A DNA stretch of 64,000 nucleotides from Glutamicibacter sp. PS. GTDB lineage: Bacteria > Actinomycetota > Actinomycetes > Actinomycetales > Micrococcaceae. This document shows positions 46,078 through 54,427 of the stretch, piece by piece; the stretch's first letter is position 1; every line of letters begins with the position of its first letter. Position numbers and translations under genes: made by a program. The notes beneath the pieces are model-generated. The model worked only from the letters and a program-made list of their open reading frames with translations, was not told the DNA's origin and did no database searches. Where the stretch lies: positions 558,001 to 622,000 of the forward strand of contig JANCMB010000001.1 of assembly GCA_031317595.1 (NCBI GenBank). The letters run 5' to 3'.

Positions 46078-47363
46078 ACACGATTAAACTCAACTCGGCG
46101 CGTTCGTGGGTAGTTTTCGTCGCCGCAGTGCTCACCTATTTATCCGCAGTTGCCCAGCGCACGAGTTTCGGAGTCGCCGGGATTGAGGCCACGGAACGCT
46201 TCACGGCCAGCGCCCAGGTGCTGGCCGCATTCTCGGTAGTCCAGTTGATCGTCTATGCCGGCGCACAGGTGCCGGTGGGTCTTGCCCTTGACCGTTTCGG
46301 CCCGCGGCTCCTGATTACCTGTGGTGCGGCAATCATGGCCCTAGGCCAGGGCATGCTGGCGGTCGCCGAAGGCGTTGGTCTGGGCTTGACCGGGCGTATC
46401 TTCGTCGGCGCCGGCGACGCGATGGTTTTCGTGTCGGTACTCCGGCTACTGCCAATGTGGTTTTCCAGTAATCGTATTCCGTTGCTCACTCAGTTAACCG
46501 GCACCTTCGGGCAGCTCGGACAGCTAGTTAGCCTGATCCCTTTTCACGCGCTACTAGTTGCACTCGGGTGGACTCCGGCCTTTTCCATCATGTCAGGACT
46601 GGCCCTTGCAACGTTCCTGACCACTATCGCCTTCGTGCGCAATGGTCAGGACTTTAGTCACAAGGGGTCGACCGAGCGTTTACGGGCCTGGCAAGGCCTG
46701 TCGCTGGCCTGGCGGCAACCGGGCACGAAGTTGGGATTCTGGACCCACTTCACCACCGCCTTCATGTGTAATGTGTTCATGCTCAGCTGGGGCTACCCAT
46801 TCCTGGTCGAGGGTCAAGGGCTAGATGATGCGCTGGCCTCGTCGGTGATGTCGGTGTTCGTGGTGGTGGCGATCGTATTCGGTCCGATTCTGGGGGCGTT
46901 GACGGCCCGCTACCCGCAACGTCGCTCGAATTTCGCGCTGACCGTCGTGTTCCTCATGATCTTGAGCTGGTCCGTGGTGCTGCTGTGGCCGGGGCAGGCC
47001 CCGCTGTGGTTGTTGATCGTGTTGATGGTGGCTGTGGCGGCCGGTGGTCCAGCTTCGGTGATCGCCTTCGACTTTGCCCGCACCTTTAACCCGCCGCACC
47101 TGATGGGAACCGCTACCGGTGTGGTGAATACCGGTGGCTTCTTCGGAGGCTTCCTTACTATCTACCTCATTGGGTTGATTATGGACTGGCTTCACCTCAA
47201 CGATGCTCCCGGCACCTCGCTGTATAACCTCGATGCCTTCCGGGTGGCGCTAAGCCTTCAACTGGTCATCGCGGTGATTGGCGTGGTGTTCATGGTGCGC
47301 AATCGCCGCAAGGCCCGCGAACAGGTGGCGCGCGAAGCACGTGCCCAAGGTGCCACACGCTAA
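46074..47363 (+). CDS. MFS transporter
   Basis: A 429-residue major facilitator with twelve predicted helices. The loop 2-3 motif is GLALDRFGPRLL, close to the GxLaDrxGrr consensus. The substrate is unknown. It is coupled to the PAC2 gene upstream by a 4-base overlap, and a DUF4192 gene follows after about 60 bases. This association with a PAC2 protein is conserved in related genera as far as I recall, which hints at a shared but unknown task. Confidence 0.87.
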   Translation: MNTIKLNSARSWVVFVAAVLTYLSAVAQRTSFGVAGIEATERFTASAQVLAAFSVVQLIVYAGAQVPVGLALDRFGPRLLITCGAAIMALGQGMLAVAEGVGLGLTGRIFVGAGDAMVFVSVLRLLPMWFSSNRIPLLTQLTGTFGQLGQLVSLIPFHALLVALGWTPAFSIMSGLALATFLTTIAFVRNGQDFSHKGSTERLRAWQGLSLAWRQPGTKLGFWTHFTTAFMCNVFMLSWGYPFLVEGQGLDDALASSVMSVFVVVAIVFGPILGALTARYPQRRSNFALTVVFLMILSWSVVLLWPGQAPLWLLIVLMVAVAAGGPASVIAFDFARTFNPPHLMGTATGVVNTGGFFGGFLTIYLIGLIMDWLHLNDAPGTSLYNLDAFRVALSLQLVIAVIGVVFMVRNRRKAREQVAREARAQGATR

Positions 47364-47425
47364 GTCGTCAACAGTTCGTCGGCACGAGGACCTAGCGGCC
47401 GGACGCCGAGGTGACGCTGGGGTGC

Positions 47426-48532
47426 ATGACAACAACTCCAGAACGCCAGCCCCTGTCCCTCAGCGAATGCGATGACGTGCTCGCCTATATCCCTCACGCT
47501 TTGGGTTTTCTGCCGCACCGCTCGGCGGTATTCCTGCTTCTGACCGGCCGGAAACTCGAAGCGACACTACGCGTAGATCTGCCCGTCGAGCGCGAAAGCC
47601 CAGAACATGAGCGCTGGCTCGGACAGGTCGCCGAACTCATCGGGAAACTCTCCACCGTCGAATCGGTCATCATTGTCTTTTACGCCGAGGGGCTCGACGC
47701 CGCAAGCACCGAAGCCCCTTATGTGAGCCTCTTTCGCAACGCCGTCAATTGCCTCGAGCAGCGAGGACTGTTCACACACCGTGGCTGGTGCATCGGTGAG
47801 AAGTGGGGTTGGGACTATCTGGCCCCGTCTGGCAGCGAAAGTTTTGCGCTCGGTGACCTCAGGGACAATGCCACCAATGCAGCGTTGGTTGTGGCTGGCT
47901 CGGCTCCATTAGCCACCCCGTGGGACGGGGGTGGGATTAGCCCCTGGCCTCAAGCAGCCAGCATCCGGGCGCTAGCGGCGGCACCCGAGTGTGAGGATAT
48001 CTTCGATTCCCTTGACGCTTGGGCCCACGTTCTGAGCCACCCCGCTTCGGTTGCAAGTACCCTCATGCGCCAAGATCACATGCTGTGCGCCAGACTGCTT
48101 GGGGGCCTTAGCGCGCGGCTGGTACGAGATGTGTTGCCCTACTTAGCTGGTGTCGGATCCGAGCGGGCGGTCAATCTGATCCGGCAACTCGCGCTCGGGC
48201 GCGAGGGCCCGGAAGTGTCGGATATGGCCGATTATTTACTGGGCAAGGGGGAGCGCTACCCACAATGGGAAGGGGTGGACCGGCTGTGGCATCTCTGCCG
48301 AGACTTGTTGGGGGTCGCGCAGGGCGAACACCATAGCGCCCTGTTGTGCATTTTGGCATGGATTGAATGGGCTCGCGGACGCGGAAGCTTGGCCATAACC
48401 TTGCTCAAATCAGTGCTGGAGGAATCTCCAAATTACCGGCTGGCTAAGCTGCTCCGGGACATGGTCACACGCGGACTCATGCCGCAATGGGCGGTCGACC
48501 CGAAACATGCGTGGAGGGCCGTACACGAGTAG
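47426..48532 (+). CDS. DUF4192 family protein
   Basis: A 368-residue soluble actinobacterial protein. The N-terminal part (LSECDDVLAYIPHALGFLPHRSAVFLLL) is the hallmark of DUF4192, and the C-terminal region is helical (LLCILAWIEWARGRGSLAITLLKSVLEESPNYRLA), resembling a TPR-like unit. Function unknown. I use the ATG at 47426; an earlier in-frame start at 47411 adds five residues. It lies directly upstream of the sigA region. Confidence 0.85.
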   Translation: MTTTPERQPLSLSECDDVLAYIPHALGFLPHRSAVFLLLTGRKLEATLRVDLPVERESPEHERWLGQVAELIGKLSTVESVIIVFYAEGLDAASTEAPYVSLFRNAVNCLEQRGLFTHRGWCIGEKWGWDYLAPSGSESFALGDLRDNATNAALVVAGSAPLATPWDGGGISPWPQAASIRALAAAPECEDIFDSLDAWAHVLSHPASVASTLMRQDHMLCARLLGGLSARLVRDVLPYLAGVGSERAVNLIRQLALGREGPEVSDMADYLLGKGERYPQWEGVDRLWHLCRDLLGVAQGEHHSALLCILAWIEWARGRGSLAITLLKSVLEESPNYRLAKLLRDMVTRGLMPQWAVDPKHAWRAVHE

Positions 48533-48593
48533 CTCCGGTGCCGGTGCGCAACGCTGCGCTTGGGGCCAAGTGGTGCCGCGGACCTGATTCGTG

Positions 48594-48795
48594 GATAATG
48601 GTTCAACAGACCCGGTTAGGTTCGATCCGTTTTGTGCCCGTGCAGTGCATCGCATGGAACAAAACGAGGGGTGGGCACGTTGGATAGACAGTGTGCCCCC
48701 TCGGCAGTCGCTTCGGCGAAGGCCCTCGGACTTGACAGGGTCATAGTGGTGTTGCCGGTAGGTGCATCCGGAACGCATCGTGAGAAAGGTTTTTC
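48594..48795 (+). promoter_or_regulatory. sigA promoter and long structured leader
   Basis: GATAAT (48594-48599) is a good -10. About 190 bases of leader follow. CGAGGG at 48665 can pair with CCCTCG at 48698-48703 or with a second CCCTCG at 48723-48728, two exclusive hairpins. A GAGAAAGG ribosome-site-like stretch lies before the GTG. Confidence 0.5.
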
Positions 48796-50007
48796 GTGTC
48801 ATCTTCTGAGACGAACGCTAATCGTAAAGCAGCCGCCGAGACTTCGGGGGAGGCCGAGGAGAAGGTAACCAAGCCTGCCGCGAAGAAGCGTGTGAGCAAG
48901 GCCAAGACGGCCGAGACTAAGTCTGTGGAGCCGGAAGGGGAGACCACCGACGCCGGCGAATTCAACGATGACACCGAGGTGGAGCCGGACGAAGCCGCCG
49001 TCAAGGAGGCCGAGGCCAGCGAACCCGAGTCCAAGGGATTCACGCTGTCCACCGCAGATGATGACGCGCCGCAGCAGCAGGTGCTGGTCGCCGGTGCAAC
49101 CGCGGACCCGGTCAAGGACTACTTGAAGCAGATCGGTAAGGTTGCACTGCTGAACGCTGAGCAGGAAGTTGACCTCGCGCTACGCATTGAAGCTGGCTTG
49201 TTTGCCGCGGATAAGCTGGCTAAGGACGACGGCTCCATGGAGCAGCGTCTACGTTGGGATTACGAGCAGATCATCCACGACGGAAAGATCGCCAAGAACC
49301 ACCTGCTGGAAGCAAACCTTCGACTGGTCGTTTCGCTGGCAAAGCGCTACACCGGCCGTGGCATGCTGTTCCTGGACCTGATCCAGGAAGGCAACTTGGG
49401 TCTGATCCGTGCGGTGGAGAAGTTCGACTACACCAAGGGCTTTAAGTTCTCGACCTACGCCACCTGGTGGATTCGCCAGGCAATTACTCGTGCAATGGCT
49501 GACCAGGCCCGTACCATACGTATCCCGGTGCACATGGTCGAAGTCATCAACAAGCTCGCCCGTGTGCAGCGCCAGATGTTGCAGGACCTGGGGCGTGAAC
49601 CAACCCCAGAAGAGCTGGCCAAGGAACTGGACATGACCCCTGAAAAGGTGGTCGAAGTTCAGAAATACGGTCGTGAGCCAATCTCCCTGCACACCCCGCT
49701 GGGTGAAGACGGAGATTCAGAGTTCGGTGACCTGATCGAAGACTCCGAAGCTGTCGTTCCAGCCGATGCCGTGTCCTTCACGCTGTTGCAGGAGCAGTTG
49801 CACTCGGTGCTTGATACCCTCTCCGAGCGTGAGGCGGGTGTTGTGGCAATGCGCTTCGGTCTGACCGATGGCCAGCCGAAGACTTTAGACGAAATCGGTA
49901 AGGTTTACGGGGTCACCCGCGAGCGTATTCGCCAGATCGAGTCGAAGACCATGTCGAAACTGCGTCACCCGTCGCGTTCGCAGGTACTTCGCGATTACCT
50001 CGACTAA
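48796..50007 (+). CDS. sigA: Primary RNA polymerase sigma factor SigA (RpoD/HrdB)
   Basis: Housekeeping sigma-70 factor, 403 residues. A charged, low-complexity N-terminus (about 1-85) is followed by region 1.2 ([16 protein letters not shown]), region 2 ([48 protein letters not shown]), region 3, and region 4 with the helix-turn-helix ([20 protein letters not shown]). It starts with GTG. A strong terminator follows. Confidence 0.97.
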   Translation: MSSSETNANRKAAAETSGEAEEKVTKPAAKKRVSKAKTAETKSVEPEGETTDAGEFNDDTEVEPDEAAVKEAEASEPESKGFTLSTADDDAPQQQVLVAGATADPVKDYLKQIGKVALLNAEQEVDLALRIEAGLFAADKLAKDDGSMEQRLRWDYEQIIHDGKIAKNHLLEANLRLVVSLAKRYTGRGMLFLDLIQEGNLGLIRAVEKFDYTKGFKFSTYATWWIRQAITRAMADQARTIRIPVHMVEVINKLARVQRQMLQDLGREPTPEELAKELDMTPEKVVEVQKYGREPISLHTPLGEDGDSEFGDLIEDSEAVVPADAVSFTLLQEQLHSVLDTLSEREAGVVAMRFGLTDGQPKTLDEIGKVYGVTRERIRQIESKTMSKLRHPSRSQVLRDYLD

Positions 50008-50017
50008 AGACAGAATT

Positions 50018-50069
50018 AAACACCGGTGGGGTGGGAACGAGTGCATTCGTTTCCACCCCACCGGTGTTT
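50018..50069 (+). terminator. Strong terminator of sigA
   Basis: AAACACCGGTGGGGTGGGAA (50018-50037) pairs with TTCCACCCCACCGGTGTTT (50051-50069) with one G-T pair, extending to ACGA/TCGT; 23 bp in all. Confidence 0.85.
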
Positions 50070-50101
50070 GGTCTCCCGCGTACCACAAGTCTTGTTAAAG
50101 A

Positions 50102-50134
50102 CTAAGGGCAGTTCCGCATAGGAACTGCCCTTAG
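50102..50134 (-). terminator. Terminator of the DUF7455 gene
   Basis: CTAAGGGCAGTTCC (50102-50115) and GGAACTGCCCTTAG (50121-50134) form a perfect 14-bp stem with a 5-base loop; the minus strand goes on TCTTTAAC. Confidence 0.8.
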
Positions 50135-50157
50135 TTGGCCGCGAGGTCGCGCCGAGA

Positions 50158-50379
50158 CTAGTCGGCGTCAACCTTCGGCTTCTCGTACAAGCGCGCTGAT
50201 TCGTCCTGCCAGAGCGAGGTCAGCGGGCGAAGCTTGGGCTCTACGGCACGCGCGTGGTGTGCGCAGAACAACAGTTCGCCACCGGTGGAGGCCAGCACGG
50301 CCTTGACGTACGCCTGGGCGCCGCAACGGTCACAGCGGTCAAGGGCATTGAGCTCTCGGCTCACAGTTTGAGTAGTCAT
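50158..50379 (-). CDS. DUF7455-type small zinc-ribbon-like protein
   Basis: A 73-residue protein with C16-x2-C19 and C39-x2-H42 (CDRCG...LFCAHH), a likely zinc site. Such proteins are found downstream of sigA in many actinobacteria; function unknown. The ATG at 50379 follows GGGAGGTTGGCA, and a longer frame (to 50415) is unlikely. It is convergent with sigA, with a terminator for each gene between them. Confidence 0.85.
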   Translation of the reverse strand: MTTQTVSRELNALDRCDRCGAQAYVKAVLASTGGELLFCAHHARAVEPKLRPLTSLWQDESARLYEKPKVDAD

Positions 50380-50540
50380 TGCCAACCTCCCTAAATCGAT
50401 GGTTAATCTATACAACCAGTAATGGCTGAGACTTTATGCCGATTTGGCCCTGCTTTCGCTCACCGCGTAGAGAATGTGGATAACACCAGTGCGCAGTGCC
50501 GCGGACGGCGCAGCCTCCACGGTTCGAACACGTGAACGAT

Positions 50541-50546
50541 TAGAAT
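50541..50546 (+). promoter_or_regulatory. Putative -10 of parE
   Basis: TAGAAT, 45 bases before the GTG start of parE; an AGGAG ribosome site at 50576-50580 follows. The -35 is not clear. Confidence 0.45.
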
Positions 50547-50591
50547 AGATTCGTTCGATCTCATCTAGGCAGTACAGGAGTTAGTTCGATC

Positions 50592-52700
50592 GTGGCCGCA
50601 GGCGAAAATTACAGTGCCCGACACCTATCGGTGCTCGAAGGGCTCGAGGCAGTACGCAAGCGCCCGGGCATGTACATCGGCTCCACGGATTCTCGTGGCC
50701 TCATGCACTGCCTCTGGGAGATCATCGATAACTCCGTCGATGAGGCGCTCGGCGGATTCGGGCAGTCCATTACCGTGGTGCTCTACGCCGATGGTTCCGT
50801 CGAGGTCCGTGATGATGGACGCGGTATTCCGGTGGACATTGAACCACGCACGGGCCTCTCCGGCCTGGAAGTGGTCTTTACCAAGCTCCATGCCGGTGGC
50901 AAGTTCGGCGGCGGCTCCTATAACGCATCCGGTGGTCTGCATGGCGTGGGTGCCTCTGTGGTCAACGCACTTTCGGCGCGATTAGATGTTGAAGTGGATC
51001 GTGGCGGCAAGACCTATTCCATGCAATTCCGGCGCGGCGAGCCGGGCCGCTTCACCGACCGGGGGAAACCGAAGGCCGACGCACCCTTCACCCCCTTCGA
51101 GCAGGCCACTGCCCCCGAAGTTATTGGCAAGGCCAAGCGCGGGGTCACCGGTACCCGCATCCGGTACTGGGCCGACACCCACATCTTTACACCCGATTCG
51201 AAGTTCTCCTACGAAGACCTGCAAAACCGCGCGCGGCAGACCTCATTCTTGGTTCCCGGGTTGCGTATCGTATTGCGCGACGAGCGAGGCGTGGCAGGGA
51301 CCCCAGGGGAGCAGGGGCCGCATGAAGAGGTCTTCCACCACGATGGTGGGATTAGCGAGTTTGTCGACTACTTAGCTAACGATTCGGCAGTGACCGATAT
51401 CTGGCGCATTCAAGGAAGCGGAACCTTCCACGAGAAGGTTCCGGTCTTCGATGACAACGGGCGCAGCCATATTCAGGATGTTCAGCGTGTCTGCGAGGTC
51501 GACCTCGCCATGCGATGGGGCATCGGGTACGACACGAGCATCCGAACTTTTGTAAACATCATCGCCACCCCCAAGGGCGGAACCCACCTGTCCGGTTTCG
51601 AGCAGTCCCTGCTCAAGACCATTCGCAAAGCCGTCGAAAGCAACGCCCGCAAGCTCAAGTACGGCCCTAAAGACAAGCTGGAAAAGGAAGACGTAATGGC
51701 CGGGCTGACCGCAGTGGTCACCGTCCGGCTGGCCGAGCCGCAGTTCGAAGGTCAAACCAAGGAAGTACTTGGTACGCCGCAGGTCAAGCAGATCGTCTCC
51801 AAGGTCCTCGACAAGGGCCTGAGCGAGCGGTTGAACAGCACCAAGCGTAATGACAAGGCCATGGCCACCACCTTGCTGGAAAAGGTGGTCAACGAGATGA
51901 AGACGCGCGTTTCGGCTCGCATGCACAAGGAAACCCAGCGCCGAAAGACCGCTCTGGAGTCCTCGTCAATGCCGGCGAAACTGCTCGACTGCCGTAGCAA
52001 AGAGGTCGAACGTTCCGAGCTCTTCATCGTCGAGGGAGATAGCGCCTTGGGTACTGCCCGGCTGGCGCGTTCTAGTGAGTTCCAGGCCCTGTTGCCGATT
52101 CGCGGTAAGATCCTCAACGTCCAGAAGGCCTCCATCTCCGACATGCTCTCGAACGCCGAGTGCGCTTCGATGATTCAGGTCATCGGCGCGGGGTCGGGAC
52201 GCACCTTCGACATAAATCAGGCACGCTACGGCAAGGTCATCTTGATGACCGATGCCGACGTGGACGGGGCGCATATTCGCACCCTGCTGCTCACCCTGTT
52301 CTACCGCTACATGCGCCCGATGGTCGAAGAGGGGCGGGTGTACGCCGCCGTCCCGCCGCTGCATCGTATTGAGATCATCAACCCCGGTTCAAAGGCCAAT
52401 GAGGTGGTGTACACCTATTCGGAGCAGGAGATGAACCGGCTGCTGGCTAAGTTGGAAGCCGAGGGGCGAAAGTACAAGGAGCCGATTCAGCGCTACAAGG
52501 GTCTGGGCGAAATGGACGCGGGCCAATTGGCCGAAACCACCATGGACCCACGTCACCGTATGTTGCGCCGTGTAGGCATTGAACATGCGCAGGCGGCCGA
52601 AGAGGTCTTCGATCTGCTGATGGGCTCGGATGTGGCCCCGCGCAAGAAATTCATTATTGACGGGGCTGAGAACGTCGAGCTGGAACGCATCGACGTCTAG
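50592..52700 (+). CDS. parE: DNA topoisomerase IV subunit B ParE
   Basis: ATPase subunit of the decatenating type IIA topoisomerase, 702 residues. The GHKL ATPase domain has EIIDNSVDEALGG, DDGRGIPVD and GGLHGVGASVVNALS; the TOPRIM domain has IVEGDSALGTA and MTDADVDGAHI, and the C-terminal end YKGLGEMDAGQL. The opening YSARHLSVLEGLEAVRKRPGMYIGSTDSRG-like region and its pairing with a parC 8 kb away favour ParE over GyrB. Start is GTG. Confidence 0.92.
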   Translation: MAAGENYSARHLSVLEGLEAVRKRPGMYIGSTDSRGLMHCLWEIIDNSVDEALGGFGQSITVVLYADGSVEVRDDGRGIPVDIEPRTGLSGLEVVFTKLHAGGKFGGGSYNASGGLHGVGASVVNALSARLDVEVDRGGKTYSMQFRRGEPGRFTDRGKPKADAPFTPFEQATAPEVIGKAKRGVTGTRIRYWADTHIFTPDSKFSYEDLQNRARQTSFLVPGLRIVLRDERGVAGTPGEQGPHEEVFHHDGGISEFVDYLANDSAVTDIWRIQGSGTFHEKVPVFDDNGRSHIQDVQRVCEVDLAMRWGIGYDTSIRTFVNIIATPKGGTHLSGFEQSLLKTIRKAVESNARKLKYGPKDKLEKEDVMAGLTAVVTVRLAEPQFEGQTKEVLGTPQVKQIVSKVLDKGLSERLNSTKRNDKAMATTLLEKVVNEMKTRVSARMHKETQRRKTALESSSMPAKLLDCRSKEVERSELFIVEGDSALGTARLARSSEFQALLPIRGKILNVQKASISDMLSNAECASMIQVIGAGSGRTFDINQARYGKVILMTDADVDGAHIRTLLLTLFYRYMRPMVEEGRVYAAVPPLHRIEIINPGSKANEVVYTYSEQEMNRLLAKLEAEGRKYKEPIQRYKGLGEMDAGQLAETTMDPRHRMLRRVGIEHAQAAEEVFDLLMGSDVAPRKKFIIDGAENVELERIDV

Positions 52701-52723
52701 TGCGCCCGTAGCCTAGATATCGA

Positions 52724-52768
52724 CAGGCCGCCGACGTCCTCCCCGCGGGGAGCGACGCCGGCGGCCTG
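52724..52768. terminator. Hairpin between convergent parE and the M56 protease gene
   Basis: CAGGCCGCC (52724-52732) pairs with GGCGGCCTG (52760-52768), with inner GACGTC-like and CCCCGCGGGG palindromes. It lacks a good T run; probable shared terminator. Confidence 0.65.
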
Positions 52769-52773
52769 AGAGT

Positions 52774-53757
52774 TTAACTATTGGGGTCCAGTAGGCGTGG
52801 AGCAATTAGTAGCACCGTGGGGCAGACCAACAACAAGACTGTGCCAACAAAGATCAGCGCTTCGGCACTGCGTTTCAGCGGTGGTTCGGCCGTGAGTAGA
52901 CGCTGGATGCGGCGGGCCGACAGCTCACCGTCCGGGGTTCCTTCGAGCGGATTGGCTAACTGCCCACCTGCAGTGGCCGAGGGCTGCGGTTTAGCTGGAG
53001 GGCTTCCGGCCGAGGATGATGCTGCCACGATGGCCCGCAGCAGGGTTGGGCGGGTGACCTGAGTCAGCGCCCGATCATCGGCGAGCATTTCGACCAGTTG
53101 GCGCACGGCGTCTAGGGCCAGTTTGGAGGTCGGAAGCCACGGGAGAGCTTCATGCCAGGCGGTGAAGGCCAGAATCAGTAGATCATGTCGCTGATCGAGA
53201 TGGGAGCGCTCATGGGCCAGGACGGCGCGTTGTTCATCCGCCGTCAGCTGGTCGAGTAGTCCTTGCGACAATACGGTGACCGAGCGGTTCAAACCCGGCA
53301 CGCAGTAGGCTACCGGCGTGTCATGATCCAGGACTAAAGTATCGGGGCCGGAAGCGGCGGGGTTGCTGAGCAACCCCAATAAATGGCGGTGTTTGGCCCG
53401 CTGGCGCGAGATGCGCCAGGTGGCGCGGATCAGGGTGAGGACCAGGTGAAACCCGAAGAGAGCGGCGGCGCTCAGGGCAAAGAGGTGAACGATTCCCGGG
53501 TAAGGCACATCTGGTGCGCCCAGTACGAGTTTCACCCCGCGGCCGAGGGCAGTAATCAGGTCATCGCCCAGCGGGGAGAGCCCCCAGACCAGCATGGAGC
53601 CGATCATCGAAAGCCCACCGGCCAGTGCGATTGCCTGCCAGAGGAGCACGGCCTGCACCGGGGCCCTGGCTGGCCATTTTGCGCGCGCCAAAGCTAACGG
53701 CGTCGGCCATGCAAGTACCACAGCCAACGCCGCTAGGAAATATGAGGTCAGAAGCAC
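52774..53757 (-). CDS. M56 family membrane metalloprotease (BlaR1/MecR1-like, no sensor domain)
   Basis: A 327-residue membrane protein with about four helices (about 2-22, 35-58, 89-112 and near 303-322) and a zinc protease motif H182-E-R-S-H186. It matches the protease half of BlaR1/MecR1, but there is no C-terminal penicillin-binding sensor. Downstream metal ligand glutamates are likely in the EMLADDRAL stretch. It follows the blaI gene by 25 bases on the same strand, so protease and repressor form one unit; cleavage of the repressor is the expected, unproved role. Confidence 0.87.
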   Translation of the reverse strand: MLLTSYFLAALAVVLAWPTPLALARAKWPARAPVQAVLLWQAIALAGGLSMIGSMLVWGLSPLGDDLITALGRGVKLVLGAPDVPYPGIVHLFALSAAALFGFHLVLTLIRATWRISRQRAKHRHLLGLLSNPAASGPDTLVLDHDTPVAYCVPGLNRSVTVLSQGLLDQLTADEQRAVLAHERSHLDQRHDLLILAFTAWHEALPWLPTSKLALDAVRQLVEMLADDRALTQVTRPTLLRAIVAASSSAGSPPAKPQPSATAGGQLANPLEGTPDGELSARRIQRLLTAEPPLKRSAEALIFVGTVLLLVCPTVLLIAPRLLDPNS

Positions 53758-53782
53758 TCATACCTCGAGTTCTACGGAAGAA

Positions 53783-54154
53783 TTAAGCGGATTTTGGTGA
53801 ATCCAAGATAGCACGCAGCGCGGCGGCTTCGTCGGGGGAAATGCCGCCGATAAAGCGTGCAAGTACTGCCTCGCGGTCCTGTGCATTGCCCAGGGCTTCG
53901 TTGAGCAGTTCGACGGTGTGATCCTCACGGGAAGATGACGCCGTGTAGCGATGTGGGCGGGTGGAGCGCTCACGCTCGACCAGTCCCTTTTTCTCCAAGC
54001 GCGCCAGCACCGTCAGTACGGTGGTGACGGCGAGCTCCTTGGAAGCGCCGGCGTTAGCGGCTAGCTCGTCGCGAAGGTCGTTCGCGGTCAACGGTTCTGC
54101 TGAGTCCCAGAGGAGATCCATTACGGATCGTTCCAGATCGCCAAGACTGGCCAC
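53783..54154 (-). CDS. blaI: BlaI/MecI-family transcriptional repressor
   Basis: A 123-residue winged-helix repressor. The N-terminal DNA-binding domain (about 1-75) has LERSVMDLLWDSAEPLTANDL and TVLTVLARLEKKGLVERER; the C-terminal helices form the dimer. The staphylococcal cleavage site Asn-Phe is Arg-Phe here (VLARFIGG). Start is GTG with AGGACC upstream. It lies upstream of the M56 gene and divergent from cydA. Three dyads in the shared gap are its likely operators. Confidence 0.9.
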   Translation of the reverse strand: MASLGDLERSVMDLLWDSAEPLTANDLRDELAANAGASKELAVTTVLTVLARLEKKGLVERERSTRPHRYTASSSREDHTVELLNEALGNAQDREAVLARFIGGISPDEAAALRAILDSPKSA

Positions 54155-54254
54155 CAGGTCCTACCTCACTATGTTGTCGATCGTGCACGGGATGGGCCGA
54201 TGTTTCGGCGCGTTACCCGCATGGGGCTTTAAGTGTATAGCCGCTGAGCGAATT

Positions 54255-54273
54255 TTTCTACATGGCGTAAAAG
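54255..54273. promoter_or_regulatory. Operator-like dyad A
   Basis: TTTCTAC-ATGGC-GTAAAAG: right arm 5 of 7 bases match GTAGAAA. It overlaps the expected -35 of blaI (minus-strand -10 TATACA at 54239-54234). Confidence 0.5.
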
Positions 54274-54331
54274 TGTCGAGCCCTGTGTCGTACCGCACGC
54301 TGACTTGAAACGGGAATCATCGCTCAAGGGA

Positions 54332-54350
54332 TTTCTACACGTTGTCGAAA
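54332..54350. promoter_or_regulatory. Operator-like dyad B
   Basis: TTTCTAC-ACGTT-GTCGAAA: 6 of 7 arm bases are complementary, and the outer A/T extends it. It overlaps TTGTCG (54342-54347), a candidate cydA -35. Confidence 0.65.
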
Positions 54351-54374
54351 TTGGTATGGTGGGTATTGAGCAGA

Positions 54375-54393
54375 TTTCTACAGCTCGTAGAAA
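54375..54393. promoter_or_regulatory. Operator-like dyad C (perfect)
   Basis: TTTCTAC-AGCTC-GTAGAAA, a perfect dyad, 43 bases centre to centre from dyad B (about four helical turns). It would cover the transcription start if TATTGA (54364-54369) is the cydA -10. Confidence 0.75.
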
Positions 54394-54427
54394 CTTCAGG
54401 TTCGAGCACCATGAAGGTGAGGAACAA

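Noticed and set aside
48732-48737. A perfect TTGACA between the sigA promoter and start codon
   Set aside because: No acceptable -10 lies 16-18 bases downstream, so I do not call a second promoter.
50520-50541. A LexA-box-like sequence (TTCGAACACGTGAACG) upstream of parE
   Set aside because: The right half does not match the GTTCGA half-site, and the dyad is not symmetrical.
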